The notes: generated by a model not told the origin, from the letters alone. A stretch of DNA of 64,000 nucleotides from Chitinophagaceae bacterium (GCA_019638625.1 JAHBTK010000006.1:364219-428218); one strand, 5' to 3'. Positions 24,165-32,766 are shown, counted from the first letter of the stretch. Numbers and translations are program-made.

Positions 24165-25502
24165 TTAATTTTTTGAAACAAGGAAAAGTTGATGACCGGC
24201 TTTGACGGTTACTTTCGGTGTTCTCACTTTTTTGGAGAAGTAACCCGCTATGCCCTGCACCACGCCACGGCTCAAATCGCCTGCCGCCTGCTGTCCTGCG
24301 GAACGGGTCATCATGATGGATGTGCCGGAGGTTTGGCTCATGTTGGAAGCGATTTCCGCGAGCGCATTCATTTCAGGAGAATATGGAACATAAAGTCCTT
24401 GTTGCCCGTCAAGGTCATAGATGGTTATATCCACCGGAATGATATTGCCTCCCACTTCGATAGAAGTAACCTTTAGCTGTAATCTTCCATTCTGGAATTT
24501 GGCATTCGCCGTGATCATCGTTCCTTGTGGAATAGTGCGGTTTGGCGTTTTGGCTGACTCCAGTAGCCGGAGGCGTACGCCGCTCCTGTCGATCACTGTT
24601 TGTGTCTCCTGTACTACCGCACGGATGCTGTTTTTGGGCTGTACAACCTGTTCATTTGATCCCGCTGTATAAAAGCCCCGGTTCCTGTTCTCATTCCAGC
24701 TTGCAAGGAAAGCACTGTCAGTCGGCTCTCTATAAAGTGTGGATATGGTATTTTTCCTGGCGGGAGTAAATGCTACAAACTGTTCCCTCTCTGTGGCCTT
24801 AGCTGAAACGGAACCCGCAGAATCAACTATTCCTTGTTGTGTGGGATTGTTCATGCCTGAAGGCAGATAGCGTGAAGCCATCTCATAAGATTTTTCCATC
24901 AGGTCCAGTTGATCCTGCACCGTAGAGGTCGGAGGCACATTCTTTTCTGCCAATTGTTCTTTCAGTTCTTCGACCTGCTTACGAAGTTCCTGTGTCGCAT
25001 AATTGTCATCCTGATAGAACGAACTGAGGGTGCTCTGTGCATTGCGGTAACTATTCAGGGCAGGATTACCCGATTTCCTTTTGCCATCTCCATAGCCAGT
25101 ATCTTCTCCAAAGCCTTCATCCGGCTGCTCCACCTCCCCATCAGTTGCACTGTCACTGTTCCAATAGTCAGAAAGCGAAGTCAGCGCATCGCGCTTTTCC
25201 TGCATTTTCTTTTCGAGCATCTCCTGTTCGTAAGCCTTTTGTTTATCCGATTGAAGTCCTGCATCGGTTGCCTGCGGCACGGCATCGTTCAAACCAATAT
25301 CCTCTACTTTTTTCTTGTCGGAAGAAGGTTTAAAGATCAGGTACATGCAACCGAGAAACACAATACCCATCAGGATAAAAATGATCGGCTTTTTAAGTTT
25401 TTCAGCCTTTTTCTGCGCACTCTCTTTAGGTGCGTCTGTACCAGTTTTCTGATCATCTTCATCGACCAGAAAACTCACTCTTTTGCTTTCATTATCTTTC
25501 AT
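24165..25502 (-). CDS. traM: conjugative transposon protein TraM
   Basis: A 445-residue TraM, the VirB10-like part of CTnDOT-type channels. There is one N-terminal membrane segment (IIFILMGIVFLGCMYLIF, about residues 39-56), then a long charged, proline/glutamine-rich stretch with a coiled coil near 175-200, then the conserved C-terminal domain (SIRAVVQETQTVIDRSGVRL and later IIPVDITIYDLDGQQGL). It would span the periplasm and link the membrane complexes. Its start overlaps the end of traL by 11 bp. Confidence 0.92.
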   Translation of the reverse strand: MKDNESKRVSFLVDEDDQKTGTDAPKESAQKKAEKLKKPIIFILMGIVFLGCMYLIFKPSSDKKKVEDIGLNDAVPQATDAGLQSDKQKAYEQEMLEKKMQEKRDALTSLSDYWNSDSATDGEVEQPDEGFGEDTGYGDGKRKSGNPALNSYRNAQSTLSSFYQDDNYATQELRKQVEELKEQLAEKNVPPTSTVQDQLDLMEKSYEMASRYLPSGMNNPTQQGIVDSAGSVSAKATEREQFVAFTPARKNTISTLYREPTDSAFLASWNENRNRGFYTAGSNEQVVQPKNSIRAVVQETQTVIDRSGVRLRLLESAKTPNRTIPQGTMITANAKFQNGRLQLKVTSIEVGGNIIPVDITIYDLDGQQGLYVPYSPEMNALAEIASNMSQTSGTSIMMTRSAGQQAAGDLSRGVVQGIAGYFSKKVRTPKVTVKAGHQLFLVSKN

Positions 25503-25776
25503 ACATTTTATTTTTTAGAATTTTTGAAATACTGTCCTGCGATTGAGCCGAGGACTTATTTTGCTTGATAACCGGGTTCTCGATATGCTCAATGTTTATT
25601 CCCTCATTGGATTTCCCTACGTCATAACATACTTTAACGAGGACGATGATGGACAGTAACGCATAGCCAGCGAAGAGCAACAACATATATCGGTGTTGTT
25701 TTTTCCAGGGCAACTCACGCCACCGTTCATCGAGCCTATCGATCCGGCTATTGATGATTGTTCTTAAATTTTTCAT
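25492..25776 (-). CDS. traL: TraL-like membrane protein (DUF3989 position)
   Basis: A 94-residue protein with one membrane segment (RYMLLLFAGYALLSIIVLVK, about 29-48) and charged flanks. Size, membrane layout and place just upstream of traM fit TraL of CTnDOT-type elements. Its end overlaps traM by 11 bp, so translation is coupled. Naming rests on position more than on sequence motifs. Confidence 0.75.
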   Translation of the reverse strand: MKNLRTIINSRIDRLDERWRELPWKKQHRYMLLLFAGYALLSIIVLVKVCYDVGKSNEGINIEHIENPVIKQNKSSAQSQDSISKILKNKMYER

Positions 25777-25796
25777 TCCGTAACTATTGTTGCGAT

Positions 25797-26222
25797 TTAT
25801 ATCCTTCGCCCGGTGCGGGAAACAACTTTTTGTGTAGCCGCATCACTGACCATAGCAATGGCCTCTGTTGATTTTGGTGCAGCAATCGTAGACAGGTTTG
25901 TTAACTCCGTTCTTTTCAACGGTTGACCGAAGCGATCTTTTTTCGTGACCTCCATTTTTCGGAGGTTAAATTTTCCGTTCCGGTATTGTACCCACATGCT
26001 GCATTCAACCCGCGCTTTGTCTTCACCCGACCATTGCAGATAGCCCGTTAACAACAACACTGGCTTCGGTACGCCCGCAGCACCTTTGCGGCAGTTGTTC
26101 AGGTATCCGCCAATACTTTCTTTCAGCTTCCCGGCATACGCACCCTGCGTATGGAAATACCCATTGTATCCTTTGTCAGTAAGAATTTTTGTAAACGAGT
26201 TCAAATCTGATAATGCTTCCAT
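25797..26222 (-). CDS. extra protein between traK and traL, function unknown
   Basis: A 141-residue cytoplasmic protein starting MEALSDLNSFTKIL. The frame is open further upstream, but that part overlaps the end of traK. It is basic, with no membrane segment, and ends in VVSRTGRRI. In CTnDOT-type operons traK is usually followed directly by traL, so this is an extra gene. It may be a regulatory or cargo insertion carried inside the operon. Confidence 0.65.
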   Translation of the reverse strand: MEALSDLNSFTKILTDKGYNGYFHTQGAYAGKLKESIGGYLNNCRKGAAGVPKPVLLLTGYLQWSGEDKARVECSMWVQYRNGKFNLRKMEVTKKDRFGQPLKRTELTNLSTIAAPKSTEAIAMVSDAATQKVVSRTGRRI

Positions 26223-26232
26223 AAGATTGTTT

Positions 26233-26856
26233 TTAGCGATCAATAACTTCCACATCCTTGTTTTCCAGCACTGAGAATTTCTCAATGTTGAAGCCTTGTG
26301 GATTGTTGTCGGATCGAACAGAGTTGACCAGATAGCAGGAGGTGACCAGGCTGCGCCTTGTTACATTGCTTGAACGGATGATAAACTGTTTGGCATAAGT
26401 TCTTACGGCATAGGGGTAGTTATCAAAATTGCAGACTACACTGTCCACTTCGATGCGTTGCTGTACGTTGCCTGATATGATCCGGTTGTAATAACCCTTT
26501 TCCGCAAGATCCTTGTAATAATCAAAGGTGCTTTTATCGGCAAGGTTGAACGCCCGTTTCATATTGCTTTCGATGGCATTTTTGTCCGGTGCCAGCGTAA
26601 AGAACAGTTCATGAAAACGGCGTACATGCTCACGGGCTTCCACCGGTCTGTTAATACTTGCATCCTGCGAGAGCGCCAGCATCAATGACTTTCCGTTGTC
26701 AAGTACATAAACCTTTTGCCGTTGCAACTCCGAAAAGCGGTAGGATTGCCAAACGGCATATCCCACCACGCTGATGCAGAGCACGGCAAATACAATAGCA
26801 TATAGCCTGATTTGCCTGAAACTGTTTTCAATGTTTCTTAAAGTCTTAAATTCCAT
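26233..26856 (-). CDS. traK: conjugative transposon protein TraK
   Basis: A 207-residue TraK, the VirB8-like bitopic membrane protein of CTnDOT-type systems. It has one N-terminal membrane segment (YAIVFAVLCISVVGYAVWQS, about 19-38) and a periplasmic domain with the conserved start LQRQKVYVLDNGKSLMLALS. TraK is a core assembly factor of the mating channel. The next upstream gene, traJ, ends 16 bp before it. Confidence 0.93.
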   Translation of the reverse strand: MEFKTLRNIENSFRQIRLYAIVFAVLCISVVGYAVWQSYRFSELQRQKVYVLDNGKSLMLALSQDASINRPVEAREHVRRFHELFFTLAPDKNAIESNMKRAFNLADKSTFDYYKDLAEKGYYNRIISGNVQQRIEVDSVVCNFDNYPYAVRTYAKQFIIRSSNVTRRSLVTSCYLVNSVRSDNNPQGFNIEKFSVLENKDVEVIDR

Positions 26857-26872
26857 TTTTATTAATGATTAA

Positions 26873-27868
26873 TTATTTGTTCAATAACCTGCCGCCAATA
26901 TTACCTGCTACGGCCCCCGTACCGGCACCTGCGATATTGCCTGTTTTTCTCGCTGCCCGATCTATATTTTGTGTAAAATGGCCTGCACCACCAGCCTGGA
27001 TTACCCAACCCGCTACGGTTGGAATGGTGAAGTAGCCCACAATACCAATCAACATGAATATGACATACACCGTGTTGGAGGTATCGGGTATATAGGTGGG
27101 ATCAGCCAGCATCTCGATGTCCCGCTCCAGTATAAGCGACTGAATTTTGGCGAGCATGGAGCTGAACATATCGGCGATAGGCAACCACAGATACACGCTG
27201 ATATATCGGGTGAGCCATTGCGTAAGGGTAGAATGGAAGCCATCCCACACCGATATGGCAAAAGCTATAGGCCCTAATATGGACAGCACAATGAGGAAGA
27301 ACGTTCGTATAGTGTCAATGACCAATGCCGCCGCCTGGAAAAGCATTTCCAGCAATTCCCGGAACCAGTCGCGGATACTTTTCTTTAGATCGTACATTCC
27401 CCTTTCCATGTACATACCCGACATCGTTACCAGATCGGAAGGTGACCAACCCAGTTCGTCCAGCTTTTTATCAAACTCTTCGTCCGATACCAGATAGGCG
27501 GTTTCGGGATTACGAAGCATTGCCTCCCTTTCCAACAGGTCTTTTTGCTCTTGCAGCTTATTCAGGTCAAGTACCTGGTTTTCCAGCATGGCATTTGTGC
27601 CTTTCACCACCGGGCTTAATACCGCATTGATAGTCCCCAGCACAATCGTTGGGAAGAACATTATGCAAAGCCCGATGGCAAAAGGTCTTAAAAGAGGAAA
27701 TACGTCTATCGGTTCTGCCCGGCTCAACGCCTGCCATACCTTTAGAGCAACATAGAACAGTGCGCCCAATCCGGCTATACCTTTTGCCACTGCCGCCATA
27801 TCTGCCGATAACGGCACCATCTCATCATACAGTGAGCGCAGGAGTTCATGAAGATTATCCCATTCCAT
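26873..27868 (-). CDS. traJ: conjugative transposon protein TraJ
   Basis: A 331-residue polytopic membrane protein of the TraJ family (VirB6-like). Several long hydrophobic segments are visible (GLGALFYVALKVW, PFAIGLCIMFFPTIVLGTIN, TFFLIVLSILGPIAFAISVW, YVIFMLIGIVGYFTIPTVAG), and the C-terminus is glycine/alanine-rich (GAGTGAVAGNIGGRLL). It would form the inner-membrane channel. It follows traI by 3 bp. Confidence 0.92.
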   Translation of the reverse strand: MEWDNLHELLRSLYDEMVPLSADMAAVAKGIAGLGALFYVALKVWQALSRAEPIDVFPLLRPFAIGLCIMFFPTIVLGTINAVLSPVVKGTNAMLENQVLDLNKLQEQKDLLEREAMLRNPETAYLVSDEEFDKKLDELGWSPSDLVTMSGMYMERGMYDLKKSIRDWFRELLEMLFQAAALVIDTIRTFFLIVLSILGPIAFAISVWDGFHSTLTQWLTRYISVYLWLPIADMFSSMLAKIQSLILERDIEMLADPTYIPDTSNTVYVIFMLIGIVGYFTIPTVAGWVIQAGGAGHFTQNIDRAARKTGNIAGAGTGAVAGNIGGRLLNK

Positions 27869-27871
27869 AAC

Positions 27872-28504
27872 TTACCAGTATTTTTGTTCAGCAGTACCAT
27901 ACAGCTCCAGCACCCTTTTGGTATTGTTCTGTTTTTTTGCCCGCAGAATGCTCACTGAAATATTCTTGTTGGTATAGTAGCGAACAAGACTGTGATAGTC
28001 TTTTACTTCCTTGTACACACGGTCGATGACATCCATGCGCTCCTTGTCGTTCAGTGAGAGTCCATTGGAAGAAACAATCTGCTTCAGCTCCTTCAGCAGT
28101 TCGGTACTTTCGTTCAATAATGTGGAATAGCCGTTGGCAATAGCGGAAAGTTCCTGCGGTGAGAAGTTGGGATCATTCATCATTTTTCCGAAATTCTTTA
28201 CATACATTTCGGAAACATCACCCACCAGTAGAACGGTCTGTTGTACCTTACGTGCATCTTTGACAAGGTTGTTCACGGCTTTGAGTTTGTCGTAATATTC
28301 CTTGCCCTGGTCATAGACCTTTTTTACTTCGTTGAAATTCTTTACCACATTGGACACAGTGGATGAGGTCTGTACAATTTCGTTGGCACTGTTGAGAATG
28401 CCGGAAATCAAATTTCCGGGGTCAGTTACCACAAATTGTGCTTTTGCGGAAGGTATTACAGCAAGCATAATTGCTGTACACACCATTAACATGATCTTTT
28501 TCAT
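27872..28504 (-). CDS. traI: conjugative transposon protein TraI (DUF4141)
   Basis: A 210-residue exported protein (signal peptide ending PSAKAQF) of the DUF4141/TraI family. The mature part is almost entirely helical with coiled-coil character (VKNFNEVKKVYDQGKEYYDK). By position and fold it resembles VirB5-type minor pilus proteins, though that equivalence is not proven. It lies directly before traJ. Confidence 0.88.
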   Translation of the reverse strand: MKKIMLMVCTAIMLAVIPSAKAQFVVTDPGNLISGILNSANEIVQTSSTVSNVVKNFNEVKKVYDQGKEYYDKLKAVNNLVKDARKVQQTVLLVGDVSEMYVKNFGKMMNDPNFSPQELSAIANGYSTLLNESTELLKELKQIVSSNGLSLNDKERMDVIDRVYKEVKDYHSLVRYYTNKNISVSILRAKKQNNTKRVLELYGTAEQKYW

Positions 28505-28561
28505 TGTTTCCTGATTTTTTTTAAATGATTAATAATTGTTTTCTTTTACAGGTGGAAGGCG

Positions 28562-28777
28562 TTATATTTTTCTGCCCTGTTTTCTACCTACTTCACGGGA
28601 TTGTTTCTGTTGCAGATCATTAAGCCGGGTAAAGAAATCCTGTAGGCTTTGAGGTTGGGTTGCAGCAACATCCTTACATAGTTTTGCAAAATCCTGACTT
28701 TCCTTATCACCAGGATCGGCTTCAAATATTAGCGCCTTGTTGCTACCGATGGGCAGCGTGATTTTTTCTTTTTCCAT
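28562..28777 (-). CDS. small cytoplasmic protein at the traH position
   Basis: A 71-residue acidic-to-basic protein (MEKEKITLPIGSNKALIFEA, later QDFFTRLNDLQQKQSREVGR). It lies between traG and traI, where CTnDOT-type operons have traH, but the sequence does not let me confirm TraH. No membrane segment is present. Confidence 0.6.
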   Translation of the reverse strand: MEKEKITLPIGSNKALIFEADPGDKESQDFAKLCKDVAATQPQSLQDFFTRLNDLQQKQSREVGRKQGRKI

Positions 28778-28799
28778 CTATCCTGATTTTTTACATGAT

Positions 28800-29993
28800 T
28801 TAAAAGTTGTCTGCTTTCTCACGTCTTTGTTGGGCAATTCGTTTGATAGCCATTTCTACATTGCCACCCAGTTCATGGGCGAGTTGCATCACTTCCATTT
28901 TTTCTGACTCCTCCGTGGTATAGGCGAGGTATTCTTCCAAACTCACTTCGGTAGCATATACAGCCGAGTGCGTGCCGCCCAGCCCGATCCAGACTTCCTT
29001 GTAAAGCCTGCTGGCATCATTGTTCATATTGATGGAAAGGATCTGGGATTTTTCTTTTTCGGTGAGACCAAGCATTGCCTGGATGTCATCGAATTTGTTC
29101 ATGTATTTGCGCTGGTCTAATAAAATTTTACAGTCGCTATTGTTAATGATACTTTCCTTCACGATGGGAGACTGGATAATATCATCCACCTCCTGTGTCA
29201 CGACGATGGCCTCGCCAAAAAATTTGCGGACGGTTTTGAATAAATATTTTATGTACTCCGCCATTCCCTCTTTCGCAATGGCTTTCCACGCTTCTTCGAT
29301 CAATATGAGTTTACGCACGCCCTTTAGCCTGCGCATCTTATTGATGAATACCTCCATGATGATGATCGTTACGATGGGGAACAAAATTTTGTGATCCTTT
29401 ATCGCATCGATTTCAAAGACTATGAAGCGCTTGGAAAGCAGGTCCAGTTGCTTATCGGAGTTCAATAAGTAATCATACTCACCACCTTTGTAATAAGGCT
29501 CCAGCACGTTGAGGAAGTTGGCAAGATCAAAGTCTTTTTCCCTTACTTTTTTTTCTTCCAGCACCTCCTGGTAATCGCCCTTTACATATTCATAGAAGCC
29601 ATTAAAGGATGGGAAGTCCTCACGCTGTTTGATGCGCTCTATATAACCGCTAACAGCGTTGGACAACGCCACTTCTTCCGAACGCTTCGGGGGTTCATCA
29701 TCACGCTTCCATAGCGTAAGGACCAGCGTTTTGATGCTTTCCCGTTTCTCAATGTCAAACACGCCATCATCTGTGTAAAATGGATTGAACGCAATCGGGT
29801 TGTCTTCGGTGTAAGTAAAATACACACCATCTTCGCCTTTCGTCTTACCCTTGATCAGTTCGCAAAGACCCTGATACGAATTACCTGTATCGACCAATAG
29901 TACATGAGCGCCTTGCTCATAATACTGCCTCACCATGTGATTGGTGAAGAATGATTTTCCACTTCCAATTTGGAGGGTTGGCGGGCTACTCAA
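28800..29993 (-). CDS. traG: traG, C-terminal part (VirB4-like ATPase after the insert)
   Basis: The second part of TraG, 397 codons from an unlikely TTG start at 29993. The true TraG sequence begins at residue 10-14, GSGKS, which is the second half of the Walker A motif. Walker B is visible as LILIEEAW, and IVVTQEVDDI is the family's sensor region. Alone it would lack a complete P-loop, so a separate reinitiated product should be inactive. Joined in frame to the upstream part it gives about 835 residues with a normal GPSGSGKS motif. TraG energises assembly of the mating channel in CTnDOT-type ICEs. Confidence 0.88.
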   Translation of the reverse strand: MSSPPTLQIGSGKSFFTNHMVRQYYEQGAHVLLVDTGNSYQGLCELIKGKTKGEDGVYFTYTEDNPIAFNPFYTDDGVFDIEKRESIKTLVLTLWKRDDEPPKRSEEVALSNAVSGYIERIKQREDFPSFNGFYEYVKGDYQEVLEEKKVREKDFDLANFLNVLEPYYKGGEYDYLLNSDKQLDLLSKRFIVFEIDAIKDHKILFPIVTIIIMEVFINKMRRLKGVRKLILIEEAWKAIAKEGMAEYIKYLFKTVRKFFGEAIVVTQEVDDIIQSPIVKESIINNSDCKILLDQRKYMNKFDDIQAMLGLTEKEKSQILSINMNNDASRLYKEVWIGLGGTHSAVYATEVSLEEYLAYTTEESEKMEVMQLAHELGGNVEMAIKRIAQQRREKADNF

Positions 29994-30014
29994 TTAAGAA
30001 TAGCCCGCCAACCC
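29965..30014 (-). other. 50-nt hairpin insert inside the TraG Walker A codons (candidate translational bypass element)
   Basis: On the minus strand the codons GGC CCG TCC GGG (GPSG, GGG at 30016-30014) are followed by 47 nt and then GGA (29966-29964) AGT GGA AAA TCA (GSGKS). The 47 nt are mostly a perfect 14-bp hairpin: plus-strand GGGTTGGCGGGCTA (29975-29988), 12-nt loop, TAGCCCGCCAACCC (30001-30014). In-frame reading stops at a TGA in the loop. Moving from GGG to the matching-tRNA codon GGA removes exactly 50 nt and restores GPSGSGKS. No target duplication is evident. It could equally be an inactivating palindromic insertion. Confidence 0.7.
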
Positions 30015-31357
30015 CCGGACGGGCCTAACACGAAGCGATTGCGATTCGTGATTATGCCCCGCTTCATGGGCAAATCCGATATGTCTAAATGTATGGGCTT
30101 GCCGGTGAGCCTGTCCGCCATCTTGATGCCGAAAGGCGATGGCGAACTTTGGTAATTGGTTTCTTCTGTGAAGAAACATAGCGCGGGTTCAATGAACGTG
30201 TAAAAACTTTCTTCGCTCGGAAAGTCGCCGGCATTGCCCGGCATCGCCGCCCAATACAGCGTAGCAACGTCAACAGTATTATGTCGTGGCTTACATTCCA
30301 TTAAAGCCAGCGCACTGCCGGTATCGTTCTTCAGGTGCTTCAGTTCATGGGGATCATCCGACCATGCGATCACATTGAAATGCGCCCGGATGGAGGAAAG
30401 CCCGAAGCTGTGCGCTTCGTTCAGGTACTTTTCTATCCACTCCTTATTGATCTGGTTGGCTCTGCTATACCTTGCCAGCGAGTGCATATTCCTCGCGGAC
30501 TTTTCAAACTTGCGCAGGTTCTCATCGCTGTTATCCAGGAACAAATATTGGTTGTAGATGTGGTTGCAGCTTAGGAGTAAACCCACAGGAGCAGCAAACG
30601 ACAAAAGGCAATCGCTTCTATCGGTGGACAGCTTTTCATAACGGGTATTTGCCGATACTGTACCGGGCAAATCATCCGTATCGGAGAGGGTGTGCAGGCA
30701 CAACCTTTTGTTGCCGATACGTACATCCTCGCTTCCCAACGCTATATCCTGCATCGGCGTTCCGGCTTCCCTTGACAGGGTAAGGTATTGTTCCAGCAAC
30801 CCCTGAGTATTGGTTGTTCCGATAATGTCATCTTCGCTCAACCTTTCCAACCTTACAAAACCGCTATCATTGATGATACGCTCGAATTGTGCTACCGCTT
30901 CCATGAAACGGCGGACAGCTTCTTTATCCCTTATTTCTTTGGGAATAAGAACACCTTTACAAAGCGATGAAAAATTGCTTTGCATCCGCATCCGTTCCTT
31001 TGTGGTTTTGGTGAGGAACAGGTAACAGTAGTGGTTGAGAAAAGGGCGTTCGTTAAAATGCTGCTGGTAGGACTTCGCAAGAAAGCTCAATCCATCCTGT
31101 GCAATATCCGGCGCATAACTTTCCTTAATGTACCAGTCCTGTTTATGGACAATGGTGTAGTCCGGCAAGGTCTTGATAGCCTTGTGCCAAGCCGAATGTA
31201 TCGCATCGTACTCCGGCGATGCGACCGTGAACAGTTCCGGAAGGTGTACACGAAAGCAAGCTGTGATGTCTGCATCCTTTGAAATGATGCAGTTGTGTTC
31301 CACCGCCAGTAATGGAAACTTACTTTCCAGCGTTGTGGCTTTTCCTGTGTTTCTCAT
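29990..31357 (-). CDS. traG: traG, N-terminal part (VirB4-like ATPase before the insert)
   Basis: The first 448 residues of TraG plus seven out-of-place residues (GWRAILN) read from the insert. The N-terminal domain is typical of the family (LLAVEHNCIISKDADITACF, then FLNHYCYLFLTKTTKERMRM), ending at NRFVLGPSG, the first half of Walker A (residues 445-448). The start overlaps the end of traF by 4 bp. No other damage is seen in either part, which argues against long decay. Normal CTnDOT-type TraG is one protein of about 830 residues, matching the sum of the two parts. Confidence 0.88.
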   Translation of the reverse strand: MRNTGKATTLESKFPLLAVEHNCIISKDADITACFRVHLPELFTVASPEYDAIHSAWHKAIKTLPDYTIVHKQDWYIKESYAPDIAQDGLSFLAKSYQQHFNERPFLNHYCYLFLTKTTKERMRMQSNFSSLCKGVLIPKEIRDKEAVRRFMEAVAQFERIINDSGFVRLERLSEDDIIGTTNTQGLLEQYLTLSREAGTPMQDIALGSEDVRIGNKRLCLHTLSDTDDLPGTVSANTRYEKLSTDRSDCLLSFAAPVGLLLSCNHIYNQYLFLDNSDENLRKFEKSARNMHSLARYSRANQINKEWIEKYLNEAHSFGLSSIRAHFNVIAWSDDPHELKHLKNDTGSALALMECKPRHNTVDVATLYWAAMPGNAGDFPSEESFYTFIEPALCFFTEETNYQSSPSPFGIKMADRLTGKPIHLDISDLPMKRGIITNRNRFVLGPSGGWRAILN

Positions 31358-31686
31358 AGGGCATTGGATTTAGAAGTGAATTTTAAATAGCGGTGTACGG
31401 CTTTGCGGCAGATGATGTATTTCGGATGCCTTTTTTTCGCCCCGACTTTCATTAATCCGTATTCTCCGTATTTGCCGTTGAGTGCGAATGTTTGCCACAC
31501 GATGACCGATGCACCGCCAGCCCCGATGAACAGGCAGATGTAGGAGTTTACGCCTACCATGTACATAATCATGACGAGGATCAGCACGCCAAGCAAACCA
31601 CCTGCGAAGATGAACAGGTATTGCGCCTTTAATCCTTTGAACTCAACCGTCCTTCCAATGCCTTTATTGATGTTGTAATTACTCAT
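31354..31686 (-). CDS. traF: conjugative transposon protein TraF (DUF4133)
   Basis: A 110-residue membrane protein with two adjacent membrane segments (YLFIFAGGLLGVLILVMIMY and YICLFIGAGGASVIVWQTFA) of the DUF4133/TraF family, a VirB3-like partner of TraG. It overlaps the traG start by 4 bp and lies 11 bp after traE. Confidence 0.92.
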   Translation of the reverse strand: MSNYNINKGIGRTVEFKGLKAQYLFIFAGGLLGVLILVMIMYMVGVNSYICLFIGAGGASVIVWQTFALNGKYGEYGLMKVGAKKRHPKYIICRKAVHRYLKFTSKSNAL

Positions 31687-31697
31687 GGGGCATCGGT

Positions 31698-32009
31698 TTA
31701 AAGGAAGAATGAACGAAGGATGGTAGCAGCCACGATAAGGAAGATGCAGGCACCGAACCAGCTTGCCGCAGTCTTGCTCGTGTCAGGATCGCCACTGCTG
31801 AATTTGTTGTACACCTTAACACCTCCGATTAGCCCAACGACGGCTCCAATGGCGTAAATGAGCTGTGTTGCGGGATCGAAATAAGAGGTTACCATTTGCG
31901 TAGCCTCGCTGATACCCGCAGAGCCGTTTCCCTGTGCGAACACACCAAATGCCGACAGTAATGCAGCGCCTGTCAGCCATACTTTTTTTCTTTGTTTTTC
32001 CATGATCAA
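31698..32009 (-). CDS. traE: conjugative transposon protein TraE (DUF4134)
   Basis: A 103-residue protein (start MIMEKQRKK or the second ATG two codons on) with a signal peptide (ending GVFAQGN) and two membrane segments. It belongs to the DUF4134/TraE family, VirB2-like. It begins the main tra operon. Its leader holds a terminator and one of the GCCA-repeat sites. Confidence 0.92.
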   Translation of the reverse strand: MIMEKQRKKVWLTGAALLSAFGVFAQGNGSAGISEATQMVTSYFDPATQLIYAIGAVVGLIGGVKVYNKFSSGDPDTSKTAASWFGACIFLIVAATILRSFFL

Positions 32010-32048
32010 TCTGAATTATTTTGTTACTACTTTCCCGCTGTTTGCGGG

Positions 32049-32129
32049 CTTCGGAACAAAAATGTCATGGAAATCGAAGCGCTATAATGAAGTGTCTTTC
32101 ATTGGAATTACTTGGCAGTACATGGCTTT
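32049..32129. repeat. about 80-bp direct repeat, copy A (upstream of traE)
   Basis: Aligns with copy B at 32811-32891 at a constant offset of 762 bp. A 33-bp stretch (32089-32121) is identical and the flanks are clearly similar. It contains GCCA site 2. The two copies lie upstream of two different leftward genes. Confidence 0.8.
32103..32126 (-). promoter_or_regulatory. 10-bp-phased GCCA repeats, site 2
   Basis: On the minus strand GCCA, GCCA and TCCA start 10 bp apart (plus-strand TGGA 32103, TGGC 32113, TGGC 32123). It lies 94 bp before traE and just downstream of the terminator of the preceding gene, so it sits in the tra promoter region. Confidence 0.65.
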
Positions 32130-32154
32130 GCCAGCGAGTAAAAGGCGTAAAAAA

Positions 32155-32182
32155 AACGCCAAATCATTAGAGATTTGACGTT
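32155..32182 (-). terminator. terminator after the 32231-32707 gene
   Basis: Minus-strand AACGTCAAATC pairs with GATTTGGCGTT (plus 32155-32165 with 32172-32182; one mismatch) and is followed by eight T. It isolates the traE promoter region from upstream transcription. Confidence 0.85.
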
Positions 32183-32230
32183 GAAAAAATATTCGGTAAA
32201 CAGGTGTTACCTACACTCCATATTCATAGA

Positions 32231-32707
32231 CTATAATCTTCTGCTTTTAGTTTTAAGCGGCTTAACACCTGCCGGAGTATTCCATTTCTTTCGGTTTTCA
32301 TTAGAGACTTTTTCCCATTTTTCTTCAATCAGCTTAACCGCATTCTCTTTTGATGGAATGTCCTCCAGCGAATTAATCTTTAGCTCCAAAGAAGTTCTTA
32401 ACGCACCATCATGACACTCATACATAGAAATACCCATCGCATCAATTCGTAACCCTTTTTGGGCATCTTCCACTATCTTGAATGTTGCCCAGGAATAGGG
32501 ATTATCAGGAGACGTGGCGGCTATTCCTGAACCCGCATAAATTGGGAATACAGGTTCTTTGTTGTTGATACCTGCATCATATAAGTAAGAGGCGAGACCT
32601 GTCTTTAAATCAGTTCCAATCTTACCGTGCCTTATATTAAAATATTCATACCCGTTTTCTTTCATTTTTTCAGCTATCTCATCAGCCGCTTTTGATAATT
32701 CTTTCAT
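32231..32707 (-). CDS. 158-residue cytoplasmic protein, function unknown
   Basis: An orphan protein (MKELSKAADEIAEKMKENGY, then YAGSGIAATSPDNPYSWATF) with a basic C-terminal tail (PLKTKSRRL). No membrane segment or known motif. It has its own promoter-side GCCA site and terminator, so it is a separate single-gene unit. The copy of the traE leader upstream suggests co-regulation with transfer. Confidence 0.7.
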   Translation of the reverse strand: MKELSKAADEIAEKMKENGYEYFNIRHGKIGTDLKTGLASYLYDAGINNKEPVFPIYAGSGIAATSPDNPYSWATFKIVEDAQKGLRIDAMGISMYECHDGALRTSLELKINSLEDIPSKENAVKLIEEKWEKVSNENRKKWNTPAGVKPLKTKSRRL

Positions 32708-32745
32708 TGCACATAATTTTATTGAATGTGTTAAAAAAAGGAAAA

Positions 32746-32766
32746 CTGTCTGATCTGATCAGACAG
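32746..32766. repeat. perfect palindrome CTGTCTGATC/GATCAGACAG
   Basis: Two 10-nt arms with one central base. On the minus strand it is followed by TTTTCCTTTTTTT, so it may be a terminator. Because it lies between GCCA site 3 and the gene at 32707, it could instead be an attenuator or a regulator site. Confidence 0.6.

Noticed and set aside
29964..30016. Intein or group I/II intron in traG
   Set aside because: The insert is only 50 nt, far too short for an intein or self-splicing intron, and it has an in-frame stop.
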